Origin: NVTR01 sp965237505
Lineage (GTDB): Bacteria; Pseudomonadota; Alphaproteobacteria; Rhodobacterales; Rhodobacteraceae
Length of the DNA stretch: 64,000 nt
Reading direction: 5' to 3'
Assembly: GCA_965237505.1 (NCBI GenBank)
Contig: CBDEFR010000001.1
Coordinates: 310,001-374,000, forward strand
The notes beneath the pieces are model-generated. The model had not been told where the DNA came from and searched no databases. It worked only from the letters and a program-made list of their open reading frames with translations. A program made the translations under genes and the position numbers. Each line of letters starts with the position of its first letter. Position 1 is the first letter of the stretch. Positions 56,170 through 64,000 of the stretch are shown piece after piece.

Positions 56170-56520
56170 GTGGGCAGGAAGAAGCGCCGGAACTGGAGCA
56201 ATAACGAGAAGCGGATGATCTGTGCGCAAACGCGGGTTCCGGGGATTTCGGTTAGTCAGGTTGCGCGGCGGTATGATGTGAATGCCAATCTCGTGTTTGC
56301 GTGGCTGAGGGATGGGCGGTTTTCGCCTGATGGCGATACACAGAAGCAGGCTTGCTTTCTGCCGGTCGAGATAATTGCGGATGTGCGGCATGAAGACGCG
56401 CCGCCGGTTGTGGCAGGCGGCAGGATTGAGTTTGATCTTGCTGGCGGGCACCGGCTTTGTGTCAGCGGGACTTACGATCCCGATGCCCTTGCCCGCCTGA
56501 TCCGTGGCTTGTCCGGATGA
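56170..56520 (+). CDS. IS66 accessory protein TnpA
   Basis: 116 residues: KRRNWSNNEKRMICAQTRVPGISVSQVARRYDVNANLVFAWLRDGRF (helix-turn-helix) and a basic-acidic tail (RIEFDLAGGHRLCVSGTYDPDALARLIRGLSG). The stop overlaps the tnpB start (ATGA). Confidence 0.92.
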   Translation: MGRKKRRNWSNNEKRMICAQTRVPGISVSQVARRYDVNANLVFAWLRDGRFSPDGDTQKQACFLPVEIIADVRHEDAPPVVAGGRIEFDLAGGHRLCVSGTYDPDALARLIRGLSG

Positions 56521-56864
56521 TCCCGGTACCGTCGAACACGAAGGTGTGGCTGGCTGCCGGGGTAACGGATATGCGCCGGGGGTTTGCGACGCTGGCGGCT
56601 CAGGCGGAACAGACGCTGAAGCAGAACCCTTATTGCGGCCACATGTTCGTTTTCCGTGGAAGGCGTGGCGATCTGATCAAGATCATTTGGTGGGACGGTC
56701 AGGGGGCCTGTCTGTTCTCCAAGCGATTGGAGAAGGGCCGGTTTGTCTGGCCTTCTGCAAAAGACGGCAAAGTCGCATTGACACCGGCCCAGTTGGCGAT
56801 GCTTCTGGAGGGCATTGACTGGCGTATTCCGCAGCGCACATGGCGGCCATTGAAGGCGGGATAA
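56517..56864 (+). CDS. IS66 accessory protein TnpB
   Basis: 115 residues with the full IS66 Orf2 pattern: VWLAAGVTDMRRGFATLAAQAEQTL, PYCGHMFVFRGRRGDLIKIIWWDGQGACLFSKRLEKGRFVWP and QLAMLLEGIDWRIPQRTWRP. It starts at 56517, coupled to tnpA. Confidence 0.94.
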   Translation: MIPVPSNTKVWLAAGVTDMRRGFATLAAQAEQTLKQNPYCGHMFVFRGRRGDLIKIIWWDGQGACLFSKRLEKGRFVWPSAKDGKVALTPAQLAMLLEGIDWRIPQRTWRPLKAG

Positions 56865-58220
56865 TCTGGCCGGATCAGTGATTTGGGGATTCCCTAAAGC
56901 CCGTTAATTTGCTAGGTTTTGGCCATGATCGATGTGGCCCGAGCCTTACCGGAAGACCCCGATGAGTTGCGTGCTTTCACGCAGCTTCTGCTGGCCGAGG
57001 TGAAGTCTCAGGCGATGTTGATCGAGAAGCTCAGGCACCAGTTATCCGGGCATCGCACACATAGGTTTGGCAGCAAATCCGAGAGCATCGAGCAGCTGCA
57101 ACTGGCCCTGGAGAGCAGTGAGATTGCAACGGCAGCGATGACAGCCAGGTTACGCCTGCCTGAAGAGGAGCCGCCAAAGACAAACCCAAGCGCCGCCCGA
57201 TCCCGGATCATATACCGCGCCAGCACATCGAACTGACCACCGGAGATGATGCCTGTGCGGATTGTGGTGGCAAGCTGCGCCGCCTGGGCGAGGATGTGAC
57301 CGCGGAACTGGAATATGTTCCGGGGCGCTTCATCGTGAATCGGATCACCCGGCCGCGTTTTGCCTGTTCTTGCTGTGATCACTTCACCCAGGCGCAATTG
57401 CCCTCGCGCCCGATTGAGCGCGGGCGTCCTGGACCAGGACTGTTGGCCCATGTGCTGGTCAGCAAATACGCCGATCATCTGCCGCTCTACCGGCAAAGCC
57501 AGATCTATGAGCGCAACGGGCTTGAGCTAGATCGCTCTACTCTGGCCGATTGGGTGGGTAAATCCACCGCTCTTTTGGAACCGCTGGCAAACGCCATCGG
57601 GCGACACGTGCAAGCAGGCCAGGCATTGTTTGCCGATGATACGCCGGTGAAGATGTTAACCCCCGGGGCAGGCAAAACCCAGACCGCCCGTTTGTGGACT
57701 TACGTACGCGATGAACGCCCCTGGGACAGCGAGGCGCCGCCTGCTGCCTGGTATCAGTTCTCGCCGGACCGCAGGGGTCAACATCCCAAGGATCACTTGA
57801 AGAGATACCAGGGCTGGATGCATGCGGACGGCTATTCCGGATTCAACGACCTCTACCGTTCTGGCGACATCCGCGAGGTCGCCTGCATGGCCGACATCCG
57901 GCGCAAGTTCGTCGATGTGCATAAAGCCCAGGGCTCGGCCATCGCCGAAGAGGCGATCAAGCGGATAGCAGGGCTCTACGCTATCGAGAAAGAGGCCCGT
58001 GGATCGCCGCCGGATCAGCGTACCGCCATACGGCAGGCCGAGGCCAGACCCGTCTTCGATGACCTGGGCAATTGGCTGGGTGCCCAACTGCCCGCTATCT
58101 CTGGCAAATCGCCACTTGCAGGGGCCATCCGTTATGCGCTGACCCGGTTGCCACGGCTCCGGCCATACCTTGAACATGGCCATCTCGAGATCGACACGGA
58201 TGTTGTTGAACAGCCCTTTC

Positions 58221-59426
58221 TCAGATTTTTTGGGTCTTTGGTGGCTTTTCTCGCCACGCCTCGACCATCTTTGCATAGGAAGCCTCGGCATTGGCAACCA
58301 GTTCCATTTCTCGATGTCGAAGTTCCTTGATCCAGTAATCACGCCCAGGACCGGCTTTCCCGTAGGCTTTAGGGGCTCCGGCGCGTAATTCTAATTTGCG
58401 CATCTTCATTGCGACAAATGCCGGACGTGCCCACTGGTAAGGGGCGTCCTTGGTGAGGAGATGCCAGATCAGGGTTGCAATTTTGCGCGCAGTGGCAACC
58501 GCCGCAACATTGGCGCCCTTTCGATCTTTGATACGCAAAAAGAACGCACGCAAAGGACCGGGGACTGAAGCGGCACCCCATGCGGCCTCAACCAGCATCG
58601 TTCGAGCGGTTGCATTTCCCTGTTTGGTGATCCTACCGTGGATGGCCTCGCGGGCGCCGGATTGGCGTACCCTCGGCGTTAAACCAAAGTAACTGGCAAG
58701 CTTCCCAGGGGTGGCGAACCGGCTGATATCCCCGATCGATGCTATCACGGCGGCAGCAATTACGGAGCTAATGCCAGCCACGGCCATCAGTTTACGCATC
58801 TGCGGATCGTCAAGAGAGATGTGGATCAGATCGCGCTCAAGCGTCTCCAACCGCCCAGCCAACCAATCCAACTCATCGAGATGCCGCTCAAGAAGATCGC
58901 GTTCGGTTTTTGGCAGAGGGGCCTTGGCCAACCAACGTCGCCCACCTTTCCCGAACAGATGGCCTGCGTATTTTGGGATTAGGTTGGCGTGCAGGACTGC
59001 CTGAACGCGACTTTTGGATCGTCGGATAGAGCGCACCACCGCTGCGCGCTCTGAAACAAGTCGCCTTAGTGCAAGCGTCTCGTCATCCGCCGCCCACACC
59101 TCAGGCAGGAACCCTGCTGCGTGAAGTTGGGCTAGGATTTTTGCGTCTACCTTGTCGGTCTTCGCCCGGGCATGAGCGATTGCCTTCACCTGTAGTGGAT
59201 TGGCGATCACCACCCGCGCCACGAACGGCGTCAGAAGCCGGACGATCATTGCGGTGTTTCCCGTGGCCTCCAGAACCACCTCGTCATCTGCTCGCAGACT
59301 GCGCCCGAATTCCACGACCGCATCATGCTCCATATCGACCTTGAAACTGTCTGTTATTTGGCCATCATCACAGATCGCGACTTGCGCGAAACTTCGATGG
59401 ACGTCCATTCCTATTGATCTCATCAT
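58221..59426 (-). CDS. IS110-family DEDD recombinase
   Basis: 401 residues. The N-terminal RuvC-like DEDD domain has GMDVHRSFAQVAI (Asp), VVLEATGNT (Glu) and KTDKVDAKILAQL (Asp-x-x-Asp). A coiled linker is followed by the C-terminal transposase_20 domain with the serine-bearing stretch AVAGISSVIAAAVIASIGDISRF and YFGLTPRVRQSG, then KQGNATARTMLVEAAW. GAGAAGGAGTACAT precedes the start. Intact. IS110 enzymes recombine DNA using a bridge RNA made from the element's own end. Confidence 0.93.
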   Translation of the reverse strand: MMRSIGMDVHRSFAQVAICDDGQITDSFKVDMEHDAVVEFGRSLRADDEVVLEATGNTAMIVRLLTPFVARVVIANPLQVKAIAHARAKTDKVDAKILAQLHAAGFLPEVWAADDETLALRRLVSERAAVVRSIRRSKSRVQAVLHANLIPKYAGHLFGKGGRRWLAKAPLPKTERDLLERHLDELDWLAGRLETLERDLIHISLDDPQMRKLMAVAGISSVIAAAVIASIGDISRFATPGKLASYFGLTPRVRQSGAREAIHGRITKQGNATARTMLVEAAWGAASVPGPLRAFFLRIKDRKGANVAAVATARKIATLIWHLLTKDAPYQWARPAFVAMKMRKLELRAGAPKAYGKAGPGRDYWIKELRHREMELVANAEASYAKMVEAWREKPPKTQKI

Positions 59427-59665
59427 ATGTACTCCTTCTCGTTGTTAAAGGAGTGCACGGGCTCGTAAGACAATTACGGATACGCGCTCGCGGCGCACAC
59501 GGGCTGGTCGTAGGGGCGGCCAGATAACAACACGAGCTCGCAGCTCATTGTCTAGTCGGCCTGCCCGCTTCTTCGCACTCCGACGCCCCGATTCCGCGAA
59601 ACCTGTCTAACATGACATTTGAAAAACAGGGGCGGAAATCGAAGCGCCGAAGTCAGCATGCCCGA
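59427..59665 (-). ncRNA. candidate IS110 bridge-RNA locus
   Basis: 239 bases upstream of the recombinase contain no ORF but many short self-complementary and repeated words (for example GCACACGGGCTGG against GCACGGGCTCG, and CGAGCTCGCAGCTC). In IS110-group elements this is where the bridge RNA with target-binding and donor-binding loops is encoded. I did not fold it. The claim rests on position and family knowledge. Confidence 0.55.
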
Positions 59666-59917
59666 TAATAATGCGGCCGAGCGGGCCATCAGAGGTATTG
59701 CTTTGGGGCGCAAGAACTACCTCTTCGTTGGATCACCGGCAGGCGGCAAAGCCGCAGCCATCGCCTATACGCTGATTGAAACCGCCAAACTGAACGACGT
59801 TGATCCGCAGGGCTGGCTGGCCGACACTCTGGCCCGCATCCCGGATTGCAAGATCACCAAGGTCGACGACCTGCTGCCATGGAACATGGGCAGCCACCAT
59901 CACATGAAAGACGCTGC

Positions 59918-60493
59918 ATGAGCATCATCGAGATCAAAGTCACCCTGCAAGACATCGAGCCCGCTGTCACCCGCACCCTGCAGGTGCCTGCCGATATCCG
60001 GCTGGACCGGCTGCACCTGACACTGCAGGTGGCCATGGGCTGGACCAACTCGCATCTCTACATGTTCGAAGCAGCCCGCGCCACATGGGGTATCGCGGAC
60101 CCCGATTTTGGCGGCGAGGACCTGCCCGCCAACAAAACCACTCTGGGCCAAGTCATCGAGGACACCGGCAAAAAGACGATCAACTACATCTACGATTTTG
60201 GCGACAACTGGGAACACAGGATCAAGATCGGCAGGATCACCGATCCCGTCCCTGGCGAACTCTATCCCAGACTAATCGAGGTCACCGGTAAATGCCCGCC
60301 CGAAGACGTCGGGGGCTTCCCTGGCTACTACGGGTTCCTCGATGCCATGGCCGATCCAAAGCATCCAGAGCACGATCATCTCAAAGACTGGTATGGCGGC
60401 ACCTTCGATCCCAATCAGCCCGAAACCGACAAACTCAAACTCGAAGTCCTCAGTCTCGCAAAACGCTGGAAGCCCGGAAAACCAAGGAAATAA
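59918..60493 (+). CDS. plasmid pRiA4b ORF-3-like protein, IS66 passenger
   Basis: 191 residues: MSIIEIKVTLQDIEPAVTRTLQVPADIRLDRLHLTLQVAMGWTNSHLYMF, YIYDFGDNWEHRI and CPPEDVGGFPGYYGFLDAMADP, which is the pRiA4b ORF-3 pattern (DYDFGDxW and PPEDxGG). Its start overlaps the tnpC stop (ATGA), and it ends before the right terminus of IS66, so it travels with the element. Function unknown. Such passengers are seen in some IS66 elements. Confidence 0.9.
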   Translation: MSIIEIKVTLQDIEPAVTRTLQVPADIRLDRLHLTLQVAMGWTNSHLYMFEAARATWGIADPDFGGEDLPANKTTLGQVIEDTGKKTINYIYDFGDNWEHRIKIGRITDPVPGELYPRLIEVTGKCPPEDVGGFPGYYGFLDAMADPKHPEHDHLKDWYGGTFDPNQPETDKLKLEVLSLAKRWKPGKPRK

Positions 60494-61365
60494 GGCTGTC
60501 AGACCGGACGCTTACCATACATCGCCAGCCGTGCGGGGAAACAGCAGGCCTTCAATATCTCCATCGCTCAGATCTGCTGGCAAAGGCCACGACAGGCCAG
60601 CCACATCGGCGCGGCGCAAATAATCCGATACTGTCGCCCGCCCCAAAGACAGGCTCAGCGCCATCTGACGACCTGATAATCCATCCGCCCGAAGTCGCAG
60701 GGCTTCTCGTATCTTCCGCATTGGCAATCTCTTCATTCGGCTCCCTCTCGTTCAAAAAGAACGGCAGGATAACCGCGTTAAGGATCGCCTCGTGGCAGCA
60801 ATATCTCAGGTGAAAACAGGGTGGCCGGATGCCCCGGAATCCCCGGCCGGATCAAATCGGTATGGGTGGCCGGATGTTAGCGGAATCACTGGCCGGATCG
60901 CCCCGGAATACGCAGCGCGTCGCGAAACTCGACAAGACCGGGATAAGCAGAGGCATATTCGAATAATGTCAGGGCCGCTCCGAAGATTGCGACGAGCGCC
61001 ACGATCTGTTTGCCGTCGGCACTGACGCCTAGCTAGAACAGCGACGGGGTTGCGATCAGCAAGACCACAAACATGGCGCGCGCGATGGCGCTTGGTAGGC
61101 GTGCAATCACTGCCACGAACCCTCAATTTGGCCGAACGCGGTACAATGCCGCGCCCTTTTTCCAAAATGATCCCGCCAATTGTGGCGGGGTGCCTCATTG
61201 TTGCCCAACTTTTGCCTTCTTTCAATCTGTCCAGCAAGGTTCGGTTAAGGTTAATAAAAAGTTTGCGGCCAAATCGTGGAGAAACTGGTGCGGCTTTGCA
61301 TCAATTTCTCAACGAAATTGGGCCTATCGGAGGTTCTGACACCATATATTGTGGCTTAACGGGTT

Positions 61366-61971
61366 TCAGACCCAAGGCCGTTCTGTGGCCGCTTTCGCCT
61401 CAAATTCGGCAATTGAATTGGCCTTTTCCAGGGTCAGATTGATGTCATCCAGACCATTCAGCAGGCAATGTTTCTTGAAAGCATCAATTTCGAAGTTGAA
61501 AACGCCGCCTTCGGAAGTGGTGACCAGTTGCGCTTCAAGATCAATCGAAATTCGGGCATTTGCGCCTTTTTCCGCCTCTTTCATCAATGCGCTCACTTGA
61601 ACGGCGGGCAGCACAATCGGCAAAATGCCGTTCTTGAAGCAGTTGTTGTAAAAGATGTCGGCAAAGCTGGCGGACACGACGCAGCGGATGCCGAAATCCC
61701 TGAGCGCCCAAGGTGCATGTTCGCGGCTGGAGCCGCAGCCAAAGTTGTCTCCGGTCACCAGAATCTGCGCGTTCCGGTAGGCTGGCCGGTTCAGCACAAA
61801 GTCGGCAATTTCATTGCCGTCGCCGTCATAGCGCATCTCGTCAAACAGATTTACCCCCAGCCCGGAGCGTTTGATGGTTTTCAGGAACTGCTTGGGGATG
61901 ATCATGTCGGTGTCGATGTTCACCAGCGGCATCGGCGCCGCAACTCCGGTGATATTTTCGAACTTTTCCAT
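61366..61971 (-). CDS. leuD: 3-isopropylmalate dehydratase small subunit
   Basis: Swivelling small subunit of the leucine-pathway isomerase (2- to 3-isopropylmalate). 201 residues: NITGVAAPMPLVNIDTDMIIPKQFLKTIKRSGLG, then NFGCGSSREHAPWAL, the LeuD signature, and FADIFYNNCFKNGILPI. Its ATG (61969-61971) shares one base with the leuC stop (TGATG), so translation is coupled. The frame is complete. About 250 bases separate its end from the broken membrane protein gene. Confidence 0.95.
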   Translation of the reverse strand: MEKFENITGVAAPMPLVNIDTDMIIPKQFLKTIKRSGLGVNLFDEMRYDGDGNEIADFVLNRPAYRNAQILVTGDNFGCGSSREHAPWALRDFGIRCVVSASFADIFYNNCFKNGILPIVLPAVQVSALMKEAEKGANARISIDLEAQLVTTSEGGVFNFEIDAFKKHCLLNGLDDINLTLEKANSIAEFEAKAATERPWV

Positions 61972-63377
61972 CACATCATCTCCCGCACATCCGTCAGCCG
62001 CCCGGTCAGCGCCGCCGCTGCCGCCATTTGTGGCGACATCAGATGGGTGCGGCCGCCGCGGCCCTGCCGGCCCTCAAAATTGCGGTTGGTGGTCGCAGCG
62101 CAGCGCTCGCCAACTGACAACTTGTCCGGATTCATCGCCAGACACATGGAACAGCCCGCCAGACGCCATTCAAACCCGGCTTTAACAAATATATCCGCAA
62201 GCCCTTCTGCTTCAGCCTGCGCCCGCACCAGGCCGGAGCCCGGAACCATCATGGCGCGCAAGCCTGGCTTGACTTTCTTGCCTTTCAGGATCGCCGCGAC
62301 GGCGCGAAAATCTTCGATCCGGCCGTTGGTGCAGGAGCCGATGAATACGGTGTCGATCTTGATGTCGGCAAGCCTGGTGCCCGGCGTCAGGCCCATATAT
62401 TCCAGAGACCGTTTGACCGCCTCGACCTTGCCGCCCTCAAAATCCTCCGGCGCCGGGACCACCCCGGTGATCGGCAGAACGTCTTCCGGACTGGTGCCCC
62501 AGGTCACAACCGGCGCGATGTCATCGGCTTTCAATGTGATCACTTGGTCGAAATGCGCGCCCGCATCGCTGTAAAGCGTCTTCCACCAGGCCAGCGCCGC
62601 CTCCCACAGGGTCCCCTTGGGTGCGTGCGGGCGGCCCATGACGTAAGTATAGGTGGTTTCGTCCGGCGCGATCAGACCGGCCCGGGCGCCGCCTTCGATC
62701 GCCATGTTGCACACCGTCATCCGACCTTCCATTGACAGCGCGCGGATCGCCTCGCCGCAATATTCAATGACATAGCCGGTGCCGCCGGCGGCGCCGGTTA
62801 CACCGATCACCGACAGGGTGATGTCCTTGGCCGTCACGCCGGGGCGCAATTGCCCGGCAATCTCGACCTTCATGTTGAGCGATTTTTTCTGGATCAGGGT
62901 CTGCGTGGCCAGCACATGCTCGACCTCTGAGGTGCCAATGCCATGCGCCAGAGCGCCAAACGCCCCATGCGTGGCCGTATGGCTGTCGCCGCACACAACG
63001 GTCATCCCCGGCAAGGTCCAGCCCTGCTCGGGCCCGACAATATGCACGATCCCCTGGCGAATATCGTTCACCGGGTAATAGTGAATGCCAAAATCGCGCG
63101 CGTTCTTGTCCAGCGCCTCGATCTGAATACGGCTTTCTTCGTCTTCGATGCCCTTGGCGCGATCCAGCGTTGTTGGTACATTGTGATCGGGCACCGCAAT
63201 GGTCTTGTCGGGCGCACGCACCTTGCGCCCGGCCAGACGCAACCCCTCAAAGGCTTGCGGGCTGGTGACCTCGTGGACCAGGTGGCGGTCGATATACAAC
63301 AGGCAGGTGCCATCCTCGGCCTCGTGGGCCACGTGGGCATGCCAGATTTTATCGTAGAGCGTTTTCGGGGCGGTCAT
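61971..63377 (-). CDS. leuC: 3-isopropylmalate dehydratase large subunit
   Basis: Aconitase-type 4Fe-4S enzyme of 468 residues. DRHLVHEVTSPQAFEGL at the start, CGDSHTATHGAFGALAHGIGTSEVEHVLATQTL (first cluster Cys), FIGSCTNGRIEDFR (second) and GCSMCLAMNPDKL (third), ending SPQMAAAAALTGRLTDVREMM. Intact. It forms the heterodimer with LeuD. The start ATG at 63377 has GGAGAGGATG upstream. The 283 bases further upstream hold no other gene. Confidence 0.96.
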   Translation of the reverse strand: MTAPKTLYDKIWHAHVAHEAEDGTCLLYIDRHLVHEVTSPQAFEGLRLAGRKVRAPDKTIAVPDHNVPTTLDRAKGIEDEESRIQIEALDKNARDFGIHYYPVNDIRQGIVHIVGPEQGWTLPGMTVVCGDSHTATHGAFGALAHGIGTSEVEHVLATQTLIQKKSLNMKVEIAGQLRPGVTAKDITLSVIGVTGAAGGTGYVIEYCGEAIRALSMEGRMTVCNMAIEGGARAGLIAPDETTYTYVMGRPHAPKGTLWEAALAWWKTLYSDAGAHFDQVITLKADDIAPVVTWGTSPEDVLPITGVVPAPEDFEGGKVEAVKRSLEYMGLTPGTRLADIKIDTVFIGSCTNGRIEDFRAVAAILKGKKVKPGLRAMMVPGSGLVRAQAEAEGLADIFVKAGFEWRLAGCSMCLAMNPDKLSVGERCAATTNRNFEGRQGRGGRTHLMSPQMAAAAALTGRLTDVREMM

Positions 63378-63660
63378 TTCATCCTCTCCCGGGGCGGAAT
63401 TCGGTTTTCGAGCGGCGTCGGTCCGTGGCGCAGCCCTACAGCCGGGCCAGCACTGTCATTGTGGCGCCAAAGAACCGCCAGGGTAGGCGGGCGTGGTCAT
63501 CGATGTCGAAAACACGTGTCATGAGGTTCGAAATACCGCGCCACACCGCCACTATCAAGTGGCAGGCGTGGAATCGGCATGACTGGGTCGTGCGAACGCA
63601 TCGACATCTTCCTTGTCAATCACAAACACTGCGTGCCACTGTTTGGGAAAAAGGTGCGTG

Positions 63661-64000
63661 ATGGAAACCGAGCTGCAAACCATTCTGGAACAGTCCGCAT
63701 CCCTGTGGGGCAGTATCGAGGCGCGCCTTCGCACCATCATCCTGCCGCGCGGCCAAATTCAGGCCGCCATCCTGATCGTCTGTTTCGCGCTTGCCTTTGT
63801 TCTGCGCCGCGCACTCGGCCCCCGGATGCACCACTGGATGCGCACCCTGGAAGGCTGGCCAAAGTGGCGCCTGCGCACGCTGGTAGTCTTGCACAAGCGG
63901 ATGCAGCTTATCTTTTTCGTGGTTTTTTCCTGGAGCGCCTATGCGATCATGCTGCAGGCGTTTGTTTTCGGGTCCTGGCGAAATATCCTCGGGCTGGTCG
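63661..64000 (+). CDS. mechanosensitive ion channel-like protein, N-terminal part (runs off the window)
   Basis: The first 113 codons are visible: METELQTILEQSASLWGSIE, membrane segment QAAILIVCFALAFVLRRAL, a basic loop, and a second segment LIFFVVFSWSAYAIMLQAFVFG. The layout fits the N-terminal region of large MscS-family channels in Rhodobacterales. No conserved channel motif is inside the window, so the assignment is tentative. The start follows GGGAAAAAGGTGCGTG. Confidence 0.6.
   Translation, partial: METELQTILEQSASLWGSIEARLRTIILPRGQIQAAILIVCFALAFVLRRALGPRMHHWMRTLEGWPKWRLRTLVVLHKRMQLIFFVVFSWSAYAIMLQAFVFGSWRNILGLV

Larger units (their letters stand above)
58195..59665 (-). mobile_element. 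IS110-family element
   Basis: 1471 bp including one copy of the core CGA that appears on both sides (58192-58194 and 59663-59665). No terminal inverted repeats, as normal for IS110. It consists of the recombinase gene, about 26 bases downstream of it, and a 239-base non-coding end upstream of it. Target: the tnpC sequence GAGATCGA|TAATAATG. Confidence 0.85.
56925..59921 (+). pseudogene. IS66 transposase TnpC, frameshifted and split by IS110
   Basis: Starts ATG 56925 (TTG 56919 is an alternative), with FTQLLLAEVKSQAMLIEKLRHQLSGHRTHRFGSKSE. A one-base shift near 57175 separates it from the zinc-finger and DDE part: CADCGGKL, CSCCDHFTQAQLPSRPI, GQALFADDTPVKML (Asp), GWMHADGYSGFNDLY (Asp). IS110 enters after HGHLEI at 58194. 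From 59666 the protein resumes as NNAAERAIRGIALGRKNYLF (Glu). Removing IS110 rejoins LEIDNNAAERAIRG in frame. Confidence 0.88.
56084..60515 (+). mobile_element. IS66-family element with a passenger gene, interrupted by IS110
   Basis: Ends GTAAGCGTCTGGTCTGGCTG / ...GTCAGACCGGACGCTTAC, with the 8-bp duplication CATACATC (56076-56083 and 60516-60523). It holds tnpA, tnpB, tnpC and a pRiA4b-ORF3-like gene on the + strand. The IS110 element at 58195-59665 is inside tnpC. Confidence 0.93.
54767..60736 (-). pseudogene. IstA transposase of IS21 element B, split by IS66
   Basis: The N-terminal piece (60736-60516) has MRKIREALRLRADGLSGRQMALSLSLGRATVSDYLRRA, the DNA-binding region. The main piece (56083-54767) has ERLFVDYAGATMDVV (Asp), PAQVVSDNLKAGVTKA (Asp) and KDKAKVEGAVLLVERW (Glu). 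Taking out IS66 and one copy of CATACATC rejoins FPRTAGDVCGSYPQPDWAYM in frame, with no other damage, so only the insertion inactivates it. Confidence 0.92.
53895..60910 (-). mobile_element. IS21-family element B containing IS66 and IS110
   Basis: The ends carry repeated (A)TCCGGCCAC boxes: TTCCGGAACATTCGGCCAC at 53895 and its counterpart TATTCCGGGGCGATCCGGCC reading in from 60910. The 4-bp duplication is CGCA (53891-53894 and 60911-60914). Without the inserted IS66 (56084-60515 plus 8 bases) the element is about 2.6 kb, normal for IS21. Confidence 0.88.
53239..61116 (-). pseudogene. membrane protein gene split by a 7-kb nested IS and an amber codon
   Basis: The N-terminal piece (61116 or 61074 down to 60911) reads ARAMFVVLLIATPSLF, a TAG codon (61033-61035), then LGVSADGKQIVALVAIFGAALTLFEYASAYPGLVEFRDA. 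The C-terminal piece (53894 down to 53239) reads NAPPFNRIRFISLFATVF, LTKWPSASGTFNVWVNLPTFDPTAG and ends DEKVVPAV. Removing the element 53895-60910 and one copy of its 4-bp duplication (TGCG in gene orientation) joins EFRDALRNAPPFNRIRF in frame. About five membrane spans. I recognise it only as a conserved membrane protein found near leuCD in Rhodobacterales. Confidence 0.85.

Overview
The window reads as a Rhodobacterales (Roseobacter-type) alphaproteobacterial chromosome. The evidence is the gene repertoire (glcEF, creatinase, a fused double aldehyde dehydrogenase beside deoC, DUF1523, a PA2778/PA2779-like pair, the leuCD...leuB neighbourhood) and a long inverted repeat between 15061 and 15156 of a type I associate with that group. 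The host background is heavily invaded and decaying. By the boundaries I could place, insertion sequences (IS) of twelve families (IS481, IS4, IS5, IS3, IS630, IS21, IS66, IS110, IS1595, ISNCY/IS1202-like, IS256, ISAs1) cover roughly 25 kb of the 64 kb. Many host genes carry a single fresh lesion in otherwise good coding sequence, which suggests recent loss of selection, as in a host-restricted or bottlenecked lineage.

Layout. 0.1-2.5 kb: glycolate oxidase glcE and glcF, the latter frameshifted by a 16-bp duplication. 2.6-5.0 kb: three tandem secreted trypsin-like proteases. 5.0-5.6 kb: an Hsp20 gene with a ROSE-like RNA thermometer and a terminator. 5.6-8.2 kb: an ECF sigma factor with an in-frame amber codon, translationally coupled to a membrane-anchored von Willebrand factor A protein that has a 57-bp tandem duplication. 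8.3-8.6 kb: an orphan Phd/YefM-like antitoxin with two TGTACA sites upstream. 9.1-15.1 kb: succinate-semialdehyde-type dehydrogenase, kynurenine-formamidase-like hydrolase, creatinase split cleanly by an IS481 element, and two membrane proteins. 15.2-19.0 kb: double aldehyde dehydrogenase, small exported protein and deoC.

19-26.2 kb is a decay zone: an IS4 copy, a broken D-amino-acid dehydrogenase, a collapsed TRAP transporter, an IS5 copy carrying an ISNCY end, an ISAs1 remnant and a second, more decayed copy of the dctM end. 26.4-28.2 kb holds an intact DUF47 and phosphate transporter pair. 28.2-40.7 kb is the wreck of integrative elements. It starts at a tRNA-Arg(ACG) 3' half (attachment site) and a tyrosine integrase cut by four IS elements. 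It continues with ArdC-type genes split by an ISNCY element and ends with two tandem, individually frameshifted integrases.

40.7-49.0 kb is an IS pile-up (IS4, IS21 with IS5 inside, IS481 with an IS1595 element and its miniature derivative inside, IS4) that surrounds the PA2778/PA2779-like pair. 49.1-63.4 kb is the leucine region: leuB, a LysR regulator with a divergent NAD(P)-binding protein, an exonuclease-phosphatase-fold protein, a membrane protein, leuD and leuC. The membrane protein gene is interrupted by a four-level nest: gene, IS21, IS66, IS110. The window ends in the start of a mechanosensitive-channel-like gene.

I did not find a convincing new defence or biosynthetic system. The most informative features are the nested insertions, whose original reading frames can be restored to the base; a candidate bridge-RNA locus in the IS110 element; a transposase whose stop codon is supplied by the duplicated target; an IS1595-derived miniature element; and recurrent TAG codons in otherwise well-preserved genes.
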